Notes: generated from the letters alone by a model not told the origin. Counted from the first letter of the stretch, positions 48,212-57,022 are shown. The stretch: 64,000 nt of DNA from Noviherbaspirillum saxi (GCF_003591035.1 NZ_QYUO01000001.1:1488001-1552000); one strand, 5' to 3'. Numbers and translations: made by a program.

Positions 48212-48246
48212 AAAACCCGGATGCAGGAAACTGCTCCGGGTTTTTT
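48212..48246. terminator. Terminator of clpB, probably bidirectional
   Basis: AAAACCCGG (48212-48220) pairs with CCGGGTTTT (48236-48244); inside, GCAG/CTGC close a GAAA tetraloop. T-tract follows on the plus strand and A-run precedes, so it also suits the convergent araC-type gene. Confidence 0.9.
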
Positions 48247-49036
48247 ATTTCTCGACCTGAGCGAAGAAGGTGCTTGGCGATTCTCCAAACGTCTTGCGAA
48301 ACATCGCCGAAAACGCCGATTGGCTCGCATAGCCTAGTTCGGAAGCCACCTGCGATAGCGGCATGCCGCGCGCAATCAGTGGCGCTGCATGGGCCAGCCT
48401 GACCTGTTGTCGCCACTGTCCGAAGCGCATGCCCAGTTCGCGTTCGAACAGACGCGCCAGCGTACGGCTGGATGCGCCGACTTTGTGTGCCCAGTCCTCA
48501 AGGGTGAGTTGCGACGCCGGGTCGGCAATCAGGGTTTCGCACAACGCCTTGAGGCGTTTATCGTCCGGCAGGGCAACGCGGATCGGTTGCGTTGACAGCC
48601 GTGGCAGTTCATTAAGCATCAGTGCCGAAATCATCGCTTCCCGCTCGCTGTCTGCATCGGCCTGCGTCAGTGCAACCACCAGTTCACGCAGCAGGGATGA
48701 CACGGTCAGCACTTCGCATTCGTCGCCGCGAAACGGCGCCGATGCCGCGTCGACGTACAAGGCGCGCAGGCGCGCTTTTTCCAGCGTGGCGACTTCATGG
48801 ACTGCCGCGGGCGGTATCCATATCGCACGCTGCGGCGGTACGATCCAGGTGCTGTTGCCGACCGTGACGCGCACTACCCCGTCCAGCGCATAGGTCACCT
48901 GTCCCCAGGCATGCGAGTGCGCGGCAAGCAGTTCGGACGCATTGAGGTCGCGTGCCACCATGCGTACAGGTCGCGCCGGTGTGGGCGCAATTCCGGCCAG
49001 GTGCAGGCGAGTGTGGGTAATCGGCTGGATGGGCAT
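48245..49036 (-). CDS. AraC-family regulator with N-terminal cupin
   Basis: 263 residues. Cupin half (about 30-120: HSHAWGQVTYALDGVVRVTVG, PPQRAIWIPPAAVHEV) and C-terminal double helix-turn-helix (LEDWAHKVGASSRTLARLF, PLSQVASELGYASQSAFSAMFRK). Same architecture as E. coli NimR (YeaM), which controls a divergent efflux gene. Start set at the ATG preceded by GGGGGAATTCACC; the longer frame begins with a TTG inside the operator. It likely regulates the divergent MFS transporter. Confidence 0.88.
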   Translation of the reverse strand: MPIQPITHTRLHLAGIAPTPARPVRMVARDLNASELLAAHSHAWGQVTYALDGVVRVTVGNSTWIVPPQRAIWIPPAAVHEVATLEKARLRALYVDAASAPFRGDECEVLTVSSLLRELVVALTQADADSEREAMISALMLNELPRLSTQPIRVALPDDKRLKALCETLIADPASQLTLEDWAHKVGASSRTLARLFERELGMRFGQWRQQVRLAHAAPLIARGMPLSQVASELGYASQSAFSAMFRKTFGESPSTFFAQVEK

Positions 49037-49060
49037 GGTGAATTCCCCCAAAAAAACAGG

Positions 49061-49078
49061 TTGTCGGAATTTCGACAA
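49061..49078. promoter_or_regulatory. Palindrome between araC-type gene and MFS transporter
   Basis: TTGTCGGAATTTCGACAA, with 16 of 18 positions symmetric. Located 25 bp from the regulator ATG and 76 bp from the transporter ATG; a likely operator. Confidence 0.6.
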
Positions 49079-49154
49079 AGATTGTCCATTTATCTTAAAT
49101 CAGACGGGATGGATTTGCTTAAACTGTTTTTCATCTCGACATTGCGAATACGCC

Positions 49155-50396
49155 ATGACCTCCGCCACCGTTACACCCAGCCTGGGCCAGGATGCGCACG
49201 TCATCAGTCTTGAAGGCCTTGCCCATGGGGTATCGCATTTCTTTCATCTGATTCTCGTTCCCTTGTTTCCCTGGCTGAAAGAGGCCTTCGGGCTGTCCTA
49301 TGCCGAACTCGGCTTTCTGATGACAATGTTCTTTGTCATCTCGGGCATAGGGCAGGCCTTGTCAGGATTCGTGGTCGACAAGGCCGGAGCCCGCAGCGTG
49401 CTGTTTTTCGGCATCGGCTGTCTAGGCGTGTCGGCGATGGTGCTGGCAGCCGCCCCCAGCTATGCAGTGCTCATGATCGGCTCGATGCTCGCAGGGCTGG
49501 GTAACAGCGTATTCCATCCTGCATGTTTTACCTTGCTGAACAAGCGCGTGTCTCCGGCGCGCCTGGGCCATGCATTCTCGGTACATGGCGTGTGCGGCAA
49601 TCTGGGTTGGGTTGCCGCACCGGTATTTCTGATGCCATTGGCCGGCTGGTTCGGTTGGCGTACTGCGCTGGCAGCGGCAGCCTGTATTCCGTTTGCCGTC
49701 CTGGCGCTTCTGTTCTTCTATCGCGACTTGCTTGACACGGGCCGTCCGCAACCGGCTGCTCCATTGAATGACAAGCAGCCGGCAAAGGAGGGCAGTGCAT
49801 TGGGGTTCATGCGCCTGCCTGCTGTCTGGATGTGCTTTCTGTTCTTTTTCATTACCGCGATGGCGCTCGGCGGCGTGCAAAGTTTTTCAACCGCCAGTCT
49901 GCGCCAACTCTACGGCATGACGCTCGCATCCGCGACCGCCGGCTATACCGTGTTCATGCTCGCTTCTGCTGCTGGAATGGTATGGGGTGGCTTCCTTGCA
50001 GCAAGAACCAGCCGGCATGAGCGAACGATTGCAATGGGGTTTACCGCTTCCGGAGTGTTTGCGTTCGTCATTGCCAGCGGTGCCGTACCGCCCGCGGTTG
50101 CCGTGATACTGATGGGGGCGGTCGGTTTGGGTTCGGGTATCGCGGGACCGTCGCGCGATCTGCTGATTCGTGCCGCTGCACCAAAGAATGCGACCGGCCG
50201 TGTCTATGGCGTTGTCTATTCGGGCATTGACATCGGCTTGGCGCTGGCACCACTGCTGTTCGGCGCGATGATGGACGACTCCCATCCTGCCTGGGTGTTC
50301 ATTGGTATCGGCATATTCCAATGTCTGGCCCTCCTGACAGCTGTGCGCGTCGGGACCAGCACCGCAAGCAAAATTGCAGGCCAGGCGGCTGCATAG
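49155..50396 (+). CDS. MFS transporter, fosmidomycin-resistance (Fsr)-like
   Basis: 413 residues, twelve predicted membrane segments. Fsr-like N-terminus: SLEGLAHGVSHFFHLILVPLFPWL, then MTMFFVISGIGQALSGFVVDKAGAR containing the MFS loop-2 motif. Probably a drug or metabolite exporter. Divergent from an AraC-type regulator, as with nimR-nimT. Start at ATG 49155 (MTSATVTPSLGQ); the open frame extends back into the regulator. No good Shine-Dalgarno sequence. Confidence 0.87.
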   Translation: MTSATVTPSLGQDAHVISLEGLAHGVSHFFHLILVPLFPWLKEAFGLSYAELGFLMTMFFVISGIGQALSGFVVDKAGARSVLFFGIGCLGVSAMVLAAAPSYAVLMIGSMLAGLGNSVFHPACFTLLNKRVSPARLGHAFSVHGVCGNLGWVAAPVFLMPLAGWFGWRTALAAAACIPFAVLALLFFYRDLLDTGRPQPAAPLNDKQPAKEGSALGFMRLPAVWMCFLFFFITAMALGGVQSFSTASLRQLYGMTLASATAGYTVFMLASAAGMVWGGFLAARTSRHERTIAMGFTASGVFAFVIASGAVPPAVAVILMGAVGLGSGIAGPSRDLLIRAAAPKNATGRVYGVVYSGIDIGLALAPLLFGAMMDDSHPAWVFIGIGIFQCLALLTAVRVGTSTASKIAGQAAA

Positions 50397-50528
50397 TAGA
50401 TATGTGAGGATGTGCATCCGGACCGGATCCTGTCCGAAGGGCAGGCGGGTCTGCCGCTTGAGTCGGCTGTTTTAATCCTCGCTTACAATCGCATCCTGTT
50501 AGCTATTTTTTTATCGACAGGAGAGACA

Positions 50529-51023
50529 ATGACTTTTGCCACATGCGATATCTGCGACGCGAATGAAGACAAACTGGGGAACGGCACGCTGGCCGTGCTG
50601 CCTCCGATATTCCAGAAGTTCGGCATGCAACTGTCTTTTGCGGGACCGGCAACCACGCTTAAGGTATTTGAAGATAACGTACTGGTACGCTCGACACTGG
50701 AAACGCCGGGTAATGGTCATGTATTGGTAATCGATGGCGGCGGGAGTTTGCGTTGCGCGCTGGTCGGTGGCAACCTTGGCGTGCTGGCCGAAAAGAATGG
50801 ATGGGCCGGCATCATCGTGAACGGATGCATACGCGATTCGGAAGAGATCAATGCCTGTGACATCGGCGTACGCGCATTGGCCACGCATCCGCAGCGCAGC
50901 GTGCGCAAGGGGGTAGGTGATCGCGACCTGAGCGTATCGATCGCCGGTGTGGCTATCCATCCAGGTGACTGGATTTATGCGGATGCTGACGGCGTACTCG
51001 TTTCTAAGGAAAAACTCGACTAA
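50529..51023 (+). CDS. rraA: RraA-like protein / HMG-type aldolase
   Basis: 164 residues. Belongs to the RraA/4-hydroxy-4-methyl-2-oxoglutarate aldolase fold: [63 protein letters not shown] (with the metal-binding D after R) and [14 protein letters not shown]. Either an RNase E activity regulator or a short-chain aldolase; sequence alone does not decide. Ribosome-binding site AGGAGAG before ATG 50529. Confidence 0.88.
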   Translation: MTFATCDICDANEDKLGNGTLAVLPPIFQKFGMQLSFAGPATTLKVFEDNVLVRSTLETPGNGHVLVIDGGGSLRCALVGGNLGVLAEKNGWAGIIVNGCIRDSEEINACDIGVRALATHPQRSVRKGVGDRDLSVSIAGVAIHPGDWIYADADGVLVSKEKLD

Positions 51024-51044
51024 GTAAGGCCGGCGTCGTCTCTT

Positions 51045-52106
51045 TTAGTGTGTGTGCCGGTGATGAATATCCGGAAAGTGCGGGTGAGCATGTTCCATCG
51101 GCTGATGGACATGCGAATGGGAATGCGGCTCTTTGCCGTCCCATGCGAAATCATGTGCATGCTGATGATGAGCGTCGTGGGTATGCGTGTGTGCGTGCTC
51201 CATATGGTCGTGCCGATGCAGATGGTCGTGCGACTCGGTGATATGCAACCATATGCCGCATCCCATCAGGGCTGCGGCGAACCAGAATATGCGGTCGGGT
51301 TGCTCTCCCAGCACAAGCAGTGAGACCGCTGCGCCGACGAAAGGCGCAGCAGAAAAATACGCTCCCGTACGTGCAGTCCCCAGATGGCGCAACGCCAGCA
51401 CAAACAACACGAGGCTGAGCCCATAGCCACCGAAGCCAAGTATTCCGGCGGATGCGACGCTCTTCCATGCGGGCACGGGAGCGCCCAGCCAGAGCAGCGC
51501 AAAGGACAGGTTTACCGCGCCGGACACCAAGCCCTTCAGCGCTGCGATCTGCACAGCGTCGCCGGTCGATACCTTTCGGGTCAGATTGTTATCGATTGCC
51601 CAGCAAAGGCATGCCGCCACCACGGCCAACGCGCCCCATGATTCATGAACTTGGCCGAGCATTGGGTCCGATTGCCAGGAAAGCAGCACACCGCCGGCAA
51701 TGATCAACATCATTCCGAGGAAGATGCGGCGATCGAATTGTTCACGAAACACAAACCACGCTAATAACGCGGTCAATACGCCTTCCATATTGAGCAGCAG
51801 GGATGACGAGGACGCGCTTGCATGGCTGAGACCGCTCATCATCAACACCGGAGCTAGTACGCCGCCCGACAGTATCGCGCCAGCCAACCAGGGAAAATCC
51901 GGAATGCCAAGCCGGGAGACGGAATTGCCCGGCTTCGCAATGGCCTTGCGCAATACCAGCCAGGCAGACAAGCCGATTCCACTCCCCGCATACAACAGGC
52001 CTGCGAGCAGCACCGGTTCATATTCTCCGGCAAGTACTTTGGCGAACGGTGTACTGATGCCGAATAGTACGGCTGCCAGAAGTGCATAGGTAATTCCTTT
52101 GTTCAC
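51045..52106 (-). CDS. EamA/DMT-family transporter with His-rich C-terminal tail
   Basis: 353 residues, ten membrane segments in two EamA repeats (first from NKGITYALLAAVLFGISTPF, second from WGALAVVAACLCWAIDNNLT). After the last segment comes a hydrophilic tail of about 62 residues containing 24 histidines, with HxH clusters (SHDHLHRHDH, HAHTHTHDAHHQH, HSHSHVH, HHRHTH). Such a tail is a metal-binding hallmark and suggests nickel, cobalt or zinc transport or sensing, which is unusual for DMT proteins. Start chosen as GTG at 52106 (family-like NKGITYALL); a TTG 16 codons upstream is the alternative. Convergent with the rraA-like gene. Confidence 0.85.
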   Translation of the reverse strand: MNKGITYALLAAVLFGISTPFAKVLAGEYEPVLLAGLLYAGSGIGLSAWLVLRKAIAKPGNSVSRLGIPDFPWLAGAILSGGVLAPVLMMSGLSHASASSSSLLLNMEGVLTALLAWFVFREQFDRRIFLGMMLIIAGGVLLSWQSDPMLGQVHESWGALAVVAACLCWAIDNNLTRKVSTGDAVQIAALKGLVSGAVNLSFALLWLGAPVPAWKSVASAGILGFGGYGLSLVLFVLALRHLGTARTGAYFSAAPFVGAAVSLLVLGEQPDRIFWFAAALMGCGIWLHITESHDHLHRHDHMEHAHTHTHDAHHQHAHDFAWDGKEPHSHSHVHQPMEHAHPHFPDIHHRHTH

Positions 52107-52445
52107 GGCGGCTAAGCTCTCATCAATCTCTAATGATTCGTACCGTTCTGACAAAGCGGATCGGCTTGACGTTCACAAAGCTTGTTGCGTGAAAGCTTGG
52201 TCGGACTGAGCAAAGATGCATTTTTCCCGCAATTTCTTGAACACTTGCGAGCCAATGCGGTCGCAGCGTGCAGGAATGAAGAGCGCTATTTAACGAATTT
52301 TTCATCATTCGAAAAGTATATTTTGTATTGTGAAAAATCACGACGCGAAGCATCAATATAATTTTTCATTCTAAGAAAAAATGTTTCACATCGCAAAATG
52401 AAGAAATTAAGTAATTGAAAAATAAAAGAATTTATTTGGTTATAT

Positions 52446-52489
52446 GTCTTATATAAGACCTTGTTGCCCCGCAAAAAAGCGCCTATTAT
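52446..52489 (+). promoter_or_regulatory. aceA promoter and adjacent palindromic operator
   Basis: TTGTTG (52461-52466), 17-nt spacer, TATTAT (52484-52489). Directly upstream, GTCTTATATAAGAC (52446-52459) is a perfect 14-bp palindrome of the kind bound by GntR-family regulators; its centre is about 43 bp before the predicted start, an activator-like position. The rest of the 436-bp gap (52107-52542) is strikingly AT-rich and holds no gene I can support. Confidence 0.65.
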
Positions 52490-52542
52490 TTCCCCATTGA
52501 GTTTTCTTTTCTTTTTACCCCGCATCACACAGGAGAATGACC

Positions 52543-53853
52543 ATGGCATCTCGCGAACAGCAAATTCAAGCATTGGAAAAAGATTGGGCTGAGAACCCGC
52601 GCTGGAAAGGCGTTACGCGCAACTACACGGCGGAAGACGTAGTCCGTCTGCGTGGCTCGCAGCATATCGAACATACCCTGGCAAAGAACGGTGCTGAGAA
52701 GCTGTGGGCGAAAATCAACGGCGGCGCAAAGAAAGGCTATGTCAACGCCTTCGGCGCGATCACTGCCGGACAAGCGATGCAGCAGGCCAAAGCCGGCCTC
52801 GAAGCCGTGTACCTGTCAGGCTGGCAAGTCGCCGCCGACGGCAACACTTCCGAAACCATGTACCCCGACCAGTCGCTGTATGCATACGACTCGGTGCCGA
52901 CCATGGTTCGCCGCATCAACAACACATTCAAGCGCGCCGACGAGATCCAGTGGTCGCGCGGCATCAACCCGGGCGATGAAGGTTTCGTCGACTTTTTCCT
53001 GCCTATCGTTGCTGACGCTGAAGCCGGTTTCGGCGGCGTGCTGAATGCCTTCGAACTGATGAAGAACATGATCGCTTCCGGCGCTGCCGGCGTTCACTTT
53101 GAAGACCAGCTGGCCGCGGTGAAGAAGTGCGGCCACATGGGCGGCAAGGTGCTGGTTCCGACACAGGAAGCAATCGAGAAGCTGACCGCTGCCCGCTTCG
53201 CTGCAGACGTCATGGGTGTGCCGACCATCGTGCTGGCTCGTACCGATGCAGAAGCAGCCAACCTGATCACTTCCGATCACGACGCCAACGACAAGCCTTT
53301 CCTGACCGGCGAGCGTACAAACGAAGGCTTCTATCGCGTCAAGAACGGCCTGGAACAGGCTATCAGCCGCGGCGTCGCTTACGCTCCGTTCGCTGACCTG
53401 GTATGGTGCGAAACCGGCACGCCGGACCTCGGCTTTGCCCGTGAATTCGCTCAGGCTGTCCACGCCAAGTGCCCTGGCAAGCTGTTGTCGTACAACTGCT
53501 CGCCGTCGTTCAACTGGAAGAAGAACCTCGACGACAAGTCCATCGCCGAATTCCAGGAAAAGCTGTCCGAACTCGGCTACAAGTATCAGTTCATCACACT
53601 GGCCGGCATCCATATCAACTGGTTCAACACCTTCCAGTTCGCACACGCTTACGCACGCGGCGAAGGCATGAAGCACTACGTGAACATGGTGCAGGAGCAG
53701 GAGTTTGCTGCGCGCGATAAGGGCTACACCTTCGTGTCGCACCAGCAGGAAGTCGGCGCCGGCTACTTCGACGAAGTCACTACCGTGATCCAGGGCGGCA
53801 CATCTTCCGTCAAGGCTCTGACCGGTTCGACCGAAGAAGAGCAGTTCCACTGA
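52543..53853 (+). CDS. aceA: Isocitrate lyase
   Basis: 436 residues. First enzyme of the glyoxylate shunt, splitting isocitrate to succinate and glyoxylate. Catalytic motif KKCGHMGGK at 194-202 (C196), [16 protein letters not shown], and [16 protein letters not shown]. Two ATGs are close: the one at 52537 is only 1 nt from the GGAG, while the one at 52543 (MASREQQ) has a 7-nt spacing and is chosen. Codon use is strongly biased, as for a highly expressed gene. A terminator follows. Confidence 0.97.
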   Translation: MASREQQIQALEKDWAENPRWKGVTRNYTAEDVVRLRGSQHIEHTLAKNGAEKLWAKINGGAKKGYVNAFGAITAGQAMQQAKAGLEAVYLSGWQVAADGNTSETMYPDQSLYAYDSVPTMVRRINNTFKRADEIQWSRGINPGDEGFVDFFLPIVADAEAGFGGVLNAFELMKNMIASGAAGVHFEDQLAAVKKCGHMGGKVLVPTQEAIEKLTAARFAADVMGVPTIVLARTDAEAANLITSDHDANDKPFLTGERTNEGFYRVKNGLEQAISRGVAYAPFADLVWCETGTPDLGFAREFAQAVHAKCPGKLLSYNCSPSFNWKKNLDDKSIAEFQEKLSELGYKYQFITLAGIHINWFNTFQFAHAYARGEGMKHYVNMVQEQEFAARDKGYTFVSHQQEVGAGYFDEVTTVIQGGTSSVKALTGSTEEEQFH

Positions 53854-53887
53854 TAAGCAGGGATATGCGCGTGTAATACGCTGCATA

Positions 53888-53917
53888 AAAAAGCCGCACC
53901 TTCGGGTGCGGCTTTTT
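53888..53917 (+). terminator. Terminator of aceA
   Basis: AAAAAGCCGCACC (53888-53900), loop TTCG, GGTGCGGCTTTTT (53905-53917): a very stable UUCG-capped stem with T-tract. Confidence 0.95.
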
Positions 53918-53919
53918 AT

Positions 53920-54146
53920 TTTGGAAGTACGGTCTTCATGAGAGTGGCCATGATGATGCATCGGTGTCCGGGCCACGGCCAGTTCTTCGCGAGCGTGGCG
54001 CGTCACTGAAACGCCTGCATTCAGTGCGAGCACACCCATCAAGCCCGCTACCAGCCAGTCCGGCCAGCCGCTATTGGTGCCGAACACACCTGCGGCTGCC
54101 AGCATGGCCGCCACATTGCCGAACGCATATATGACGGGATTCCTCC
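53920..54146 (-). pseudogene. Cation diffusion facilitator (CzcD-like) remnant, N-terminus deleted
   Basis: Leftward open frame encoding only the end of a CDF heavy-metal efflux protein: FGNVAAMLAAAGVFGTNSGWPDWLVAG, then LMGVLALNAGVSVTRHAREEL, then a His-rich MHHHGHSHED. This corresponds to the last two membrane segments. A good leader (GGAGGAAT at about 54145) precedes, but no start codon in frame; the ATG at 54130 is out of frame and hits a stop. A deletion seems to have joined the promoter and leader to the 3' third of the gene. The frame has no clear stop before the aceA terminator. Confidence 0.7.
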
Positions 54147-54166
54147 AAATAGGTTTGCCTATTAAT

Positions 54167-54189
54167 GACCCTATAGCTACTATAGGGTC
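54167..54189. promoter_or_regulatory. MerR/CadR-type operator
   Basis: GACCCTATAG, three bases, CTATAGGGTC: a perfect 23-bp inverted repeat matching the cadR/pbrR/zntR operator form. Read leftward it lies between TTGACC (54191-54186) and ATTAAT with a 19-bp spacer, the long spacer expected for MerR-activated promoters, and this promoter points at the damaged efflux gene. Confidence 0.9.
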
Positions 54190-54211
54190 AAGATGTGATG
54201 TGGAGAAAATG

Positions 54212-54652
54212 ATGAAGATTGGCGAACTGGCAAAACGCACCGACTGTGAGGTTGAAACTATCCGCTACTACGAGCGCGAAGGCCTATTGCCGACGCCTCC
54301 GCGCAGTGAAGGCAATTATCGTCAGTACGGCGAGCAGGACGCCGAGCGCTTGTTGTTTATCAGGCATTGCCGTTCGCTGGGCATGTCGCTCGACGATATT
54401 CGTACGCTGCAGCACTTTCAGGCCAAACCGGAACTGGCGTGTGATGACATCAATGCTATGCTGGATCGGCATTTGCAACAGACCGCGCTCCAGATTGCCT
54501 CATTGCAGCGTCTCCAGAAACAGTTGCAGACGCTGCGCAATGCATGCCATACCCACATGAGCGCGAAGCAATGCGGCATTCTGCAAAATCTGCAAAGCGC
54601 GGCGGCCAGCAGCGACTGTATCTGTCACCATGACGATTCCAAGGCTTTATAA
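54212..54652 (+). CDS. cadR: MerR-family Cd(II)/Pb(II)-responsive regulator (CadR/PbrR-like)
   Basis: 146 residues. N-terminal winged helix MKIGELAKRTDCEVETIRYYEREGLLP in the family form, dimer helix, and metal-binding cysteines C77 (LACDDIN), C112 and C121 (NACHTHMSAKQCGIL). A CxC plus His tail (DCICHHDD, C136 and C138) matches CadR proteins. It should bind the 54167-54189 operator. Start at the second of two adjacent ATGs, giving a better spacing to GGAG. Its regulated efflux gene is broken in this window. Confidence 0.92.
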   Translation: MKIGELAKRTDCEVETIRYYEREGLLPTPPRSEGNYRQYGEQDAERLLFIRHCRSLGMSLDDIRTLQHFQAKPELACDDINAMLDRHLQQTALQIASLQRLQKQLQTLRNACHTHMSAKQCGILQNLQSAAASSDCICHHDDSKAL

Positions 54653-54704
54653 CGCGCTACTGTAAAATGTCGACCCTTTCCCATCCTCACCGCAGGAATC
54701 TCCC

Positions 54705-55622
54705 ATGCTGAGTTATCGCCACGCCTTTCACGCGGGCAATCATGCGGACGTGCTGAAACACGTCGTGCTCATCCAGTTGCTGCGCTATCTCGGCCAGAAA
54801 GACACGCCTTACATGTATGTGGACACGCATGCCGGTGCAGGCGTCTATGCTCTTGATACCGGCTACGCCGCCAAGAATGTCGAATACGAAACCGGCATCA
54901 GCCGGCTCTGGGACCGCAAGGATTTGCCGGAACCGTTGGCCGATTACGTCGGCATCATCAAAGCCATGAATCCGAGCGGAAAAATGCGCTACTACCCCGG
55001 TTCGCCATATTGCGCCGACAAGGTCGCACGCGAACAGGACAGGCTGCGCTTGTTCGAATTGCATCCGAGCGACAGCAAGATCCTTGAAGAAAACTTCCGC
55101 AAGGTCGAATCCCATGCCGCCGCGCAGGGACAGCGCAGCACTGTGCGCGGCAAGCGCGTCATGATTCAGAAAAGTGACGGATTCGGCGGATTGAAGTCCA
55201 TACTGCCGCCGCCGTCGCGCCGCGGGCTGGTGCTGATCGATCCGCCTTATGAAGTCAAGGAAGACTATCGTAAGGTGAAAGATACACTTGCCGACGCGCT
55301 AGTGCGGTTTGCGACAGGGACTTATGCGGTCTGGTACCCGGTCTTGCAGCGAATGGAAGCACGCCAAATGCCGGACAAACTCAAGCGCCTGCCCTGCAAT
55401 AACTGGCTGAATGTAACCCTGTCGGTCAGCGCACCGACGCCGGATGGTTTCGGGCTGCATAGCAGCGGCATGTTTGTCCTGAATCCGCCGTGGACTCTTG
55501 AACCGATGTTGCGAGACCTGATGCCATTTCTGGTCAAGGTGCTGGGAAGCGACGAAGGCGCAACGTTCACACTTGAGACGGGTACGCCGGTCGCGGTACA
55601 CACCGGTACACGCAAGGTATAA
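54705..55622 (+). CDS. rlmJ: 23S rRNA (adenine(2030)-N6)-methyltransferase RlmJ
   Basis: 305 residues. N-terminus MLSYRHAFHAGNHADVLKH is diagnostic. SAM site YVDTHAGAGVY and catalytic LVLIDPPYEVKEDY (DPPY for N6-adenine methylation). Slightly longer than the 280-residue E. coli protein, with an insert SHAAAQGQRSTVRGKRV. Ribosome-binding site CAGGAATC precedes the ATG. Confidence 0.94.
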   Translation: MLSYRHAFHAGNHADVLKHVVLIQLLRYLGQKDTPYMYVDTHAGAGVYALDTGYAAKNVEYETGISRLWDRKDLPEPLADYVGIIKAMNPSGKMRYYPGSPYCADKVAREQDRLRLFELHPSDSKILEENFRKVESHAAAQGQRSTVRGKRVMIQKSDGFGGLKSILPPPSRRGLVLIDPPYEVKEDYRKVKDTLADALVRFATGTYAVWYPVLQRMEARQMPDKLKRLPCNNWLNVTLSVSAPTPDGFGLHSSGMFVLNPPWTLEPMLRDLMPFLVKVLGSDEGATFTLETGTPVAVHTGTRKV

Positions 55623-55706
55623 GTTTCAGGCCTGATGTTTGCGTGGTTTATCCAAACGGGGGCGGTCCTGGCGACTGCCCGCAGATCCAACGTCGGATAA
55701 ATTTCC

Positions 55707-56360
55707 ATGTCGAACCAAGCCCAACTTATTTCCAGCGATACCGCTTACCAATCCTTACCAATCCACGATTTTTTTCTTGGCCGACAGCCGATACTGAGCC
55801 GCGACAATCAATTGGTCGCCTACGAGCTATTGTTCCGCGATGCCGACACCGGGACTGCCAATGTCACCGATAATGTCGCCGCGACCGCGTCGGTGATAGC
55901 GCACACGGCGCAGCTTGGACTGAGTAATGTGATCGGAAGCCAGCTTGGTTTCATTAACGTCGATGCTGACCTGCTCAACAGTGATGTCATCCATTTTCTT
56001 CCTAAAAACAAAGTCGTTCTGGAAATCCTGGAAACGGTGCTAGCGACAAAATCGTTGTTAGCCCGTGTCGAAGAGCTGGCCGAGGCCGGCTACCGCTTCG
56101 CACTGGACGATGTCGTCGAATATTCGGATGCGGTGCAAAAACTGCTGCCGCTGATACCGGTCGTCAAGGTCGATATCAGCAACATGGAAGACGAGCACTT
56201 GTCACGATTGACTCGCCTGTTCAAAACAAGCGGCAAGACGCTGCTGGCGGAAAAAGTCGAGACGCTGGAGCAGTTCGAGCGGTGCATGCAGCTTGGTTTC
56301 GACTACTTTCAGGGATACTACTTTGCTCGACCCACTGTGCTGACCGGCAAAAAAGCTTGA
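55707..56360 (+). CDS. Short EAL-domain protein lacking the HDOD half
   Basis: 217 residues. Matches the degenerate EAL half of EAL-HDOD (YuxH-type) signalling proteins: FFLGRQPILSRDNQLVAYELLFRDAD, GFINVDADLL, VVLEILE, YRFALDDVVEYSD, VVKVDIS, LAEKVET, GFDYFQGYYFARP. Such proteins bind cyclic-di-GMP or partners rather than hydrolyse it. It ends at VLTGKKA, right where the HDOD domain usually begins; the stop follows a run of six A, and no HDOD-like sequence follows in any frame. Probably a truncated but possibly functional gene. Confidence 0.8.
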   Translation: MSNQAQLISSDTAYQSLPIHDFFLGRQPILSRDNQLVAYELLFRDADTGTANVTDNVAATASVIAHTAQLGLSNVIGSQLGFINVDADLLNSDVIHFLPKNKVVLEILETVLATKSLLARVEELAEAGYRFALDDVVEYSDAVQKLLPLIPVVKVDISNMEDEHLSRLTRLFKTSGKTLLAEKVETLEQFERCMQLGFDYFQGYYFARPTVLTGKKA

Positions 56361-56457
56361 ACTGATCGCCGCCGATACTCGTCAGAGCGACCAGGCATTC
56401 GGCTGGAGTGAACAGGTTTCGACACGCGACGGTGTCGAAACATAGCCGCCGGGCGGC

Positions 56458-56463
56458 TACAAT
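56458..56463 (+). promoter_or_regulatory. Putative -10 element of greB, leaderless type
   Basis: TACAAT ends 7 nt before the ATG at 56471, without a Shine-Dalgarno sequence between. Confidence 0.45.
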
Positions 56464-56470
56464 AAGCTGT

Positions 56471-57022
56471 ATGAATAAAGCATTTGTCAAAGAAACCGAC
56501 GACGAAGACGACCTCGACGTCGCGACGCCGGCAATACCCGCCGGTACCAAAAATTACATGACGCCCGAAGGACACCGGCGCATGAAGGAAGAGTTGTTGC
56601 GGCTGATCGATGTGGACCGCCCGGAGGTGGTGCGCATCGTTTCATGGGCCGCATCCAACGGCGACCGCTCCGAAAATGGCGATTACATCTACGGCAAGCG
56701 CCGTCTGAGGGAGATCGACCGCCGTATCCGCTTTCTTACCAAACGCCTCGATATTGCCGAAGTAGTGAATCCTGGCGTGCACCATGGCAGTGATCAGATT
56801 TTCTTCGGCGCGACGGTCACCTACGAAAATCACGCGGGCGAAGAACACACGGTCACCATTGTGGGAATCGACGAGCTCGACCCGCTTAACGGACGGATCA
56901 GCTGGATTTCGCCGGTTGCTCGTGCGCTCACCAAGGCGAGGGAAGGGGACAGCGTGACGTTAAGGACGCCCTCAGGCATCGATGAACTGACCATCCTGGC
57001 GGTCAGTTATCCTCTGCCCTGA
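56471..57022 (+). CDS. greB: Transcription elongation factor GreB
   Basis: 183 residues. Rescues backtracked RNA polymerase by stimulating transcript cleavage. N-terminal coiled coil with the catalytic acidic tip (NGDRSENGDYIYGKRRLREID) and C-terminal FKBP-like domain (GATVTYENHAGEEHTVTIVG, WISPVARALTKAREGDSV). An acidic 25-residue N-terminal lead (ETDDEDDLD) precedes. Near spoT-rpoZ, as in many betaproteobacteria, but on the opposite strand. Confidence 0.95.
   Translation: MNKAFVKETDDEDDLDVATPAIPAGTKNYMTPEGHRRMKEELLRLIDVDRPEVVRIVSWAASNGDRSENGDYIYGKRRLREIDRRIRFLTKRLDIAEVVNPGVHHGSDQIFFGATVTYENHAGEEHTVTIVGIDELDPLNGRISWISPVARALTKAREGDSVTLRTPSGIDELTILAVSYPLP

Noticed and set aside
52328..52341. 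CRP-like half sites GTGA and TCAC upstream of aceA
   Set aside because: Spacing is 4 rather than the 6 bases expected for CRP/FNR sites.
52816..54240. A 474-codon leftward open frame opposite aceA
   Set aside because: Only its first part, before the aceA terminator, is meaningful (the CDF remnant); the rest is antisense to aceA.
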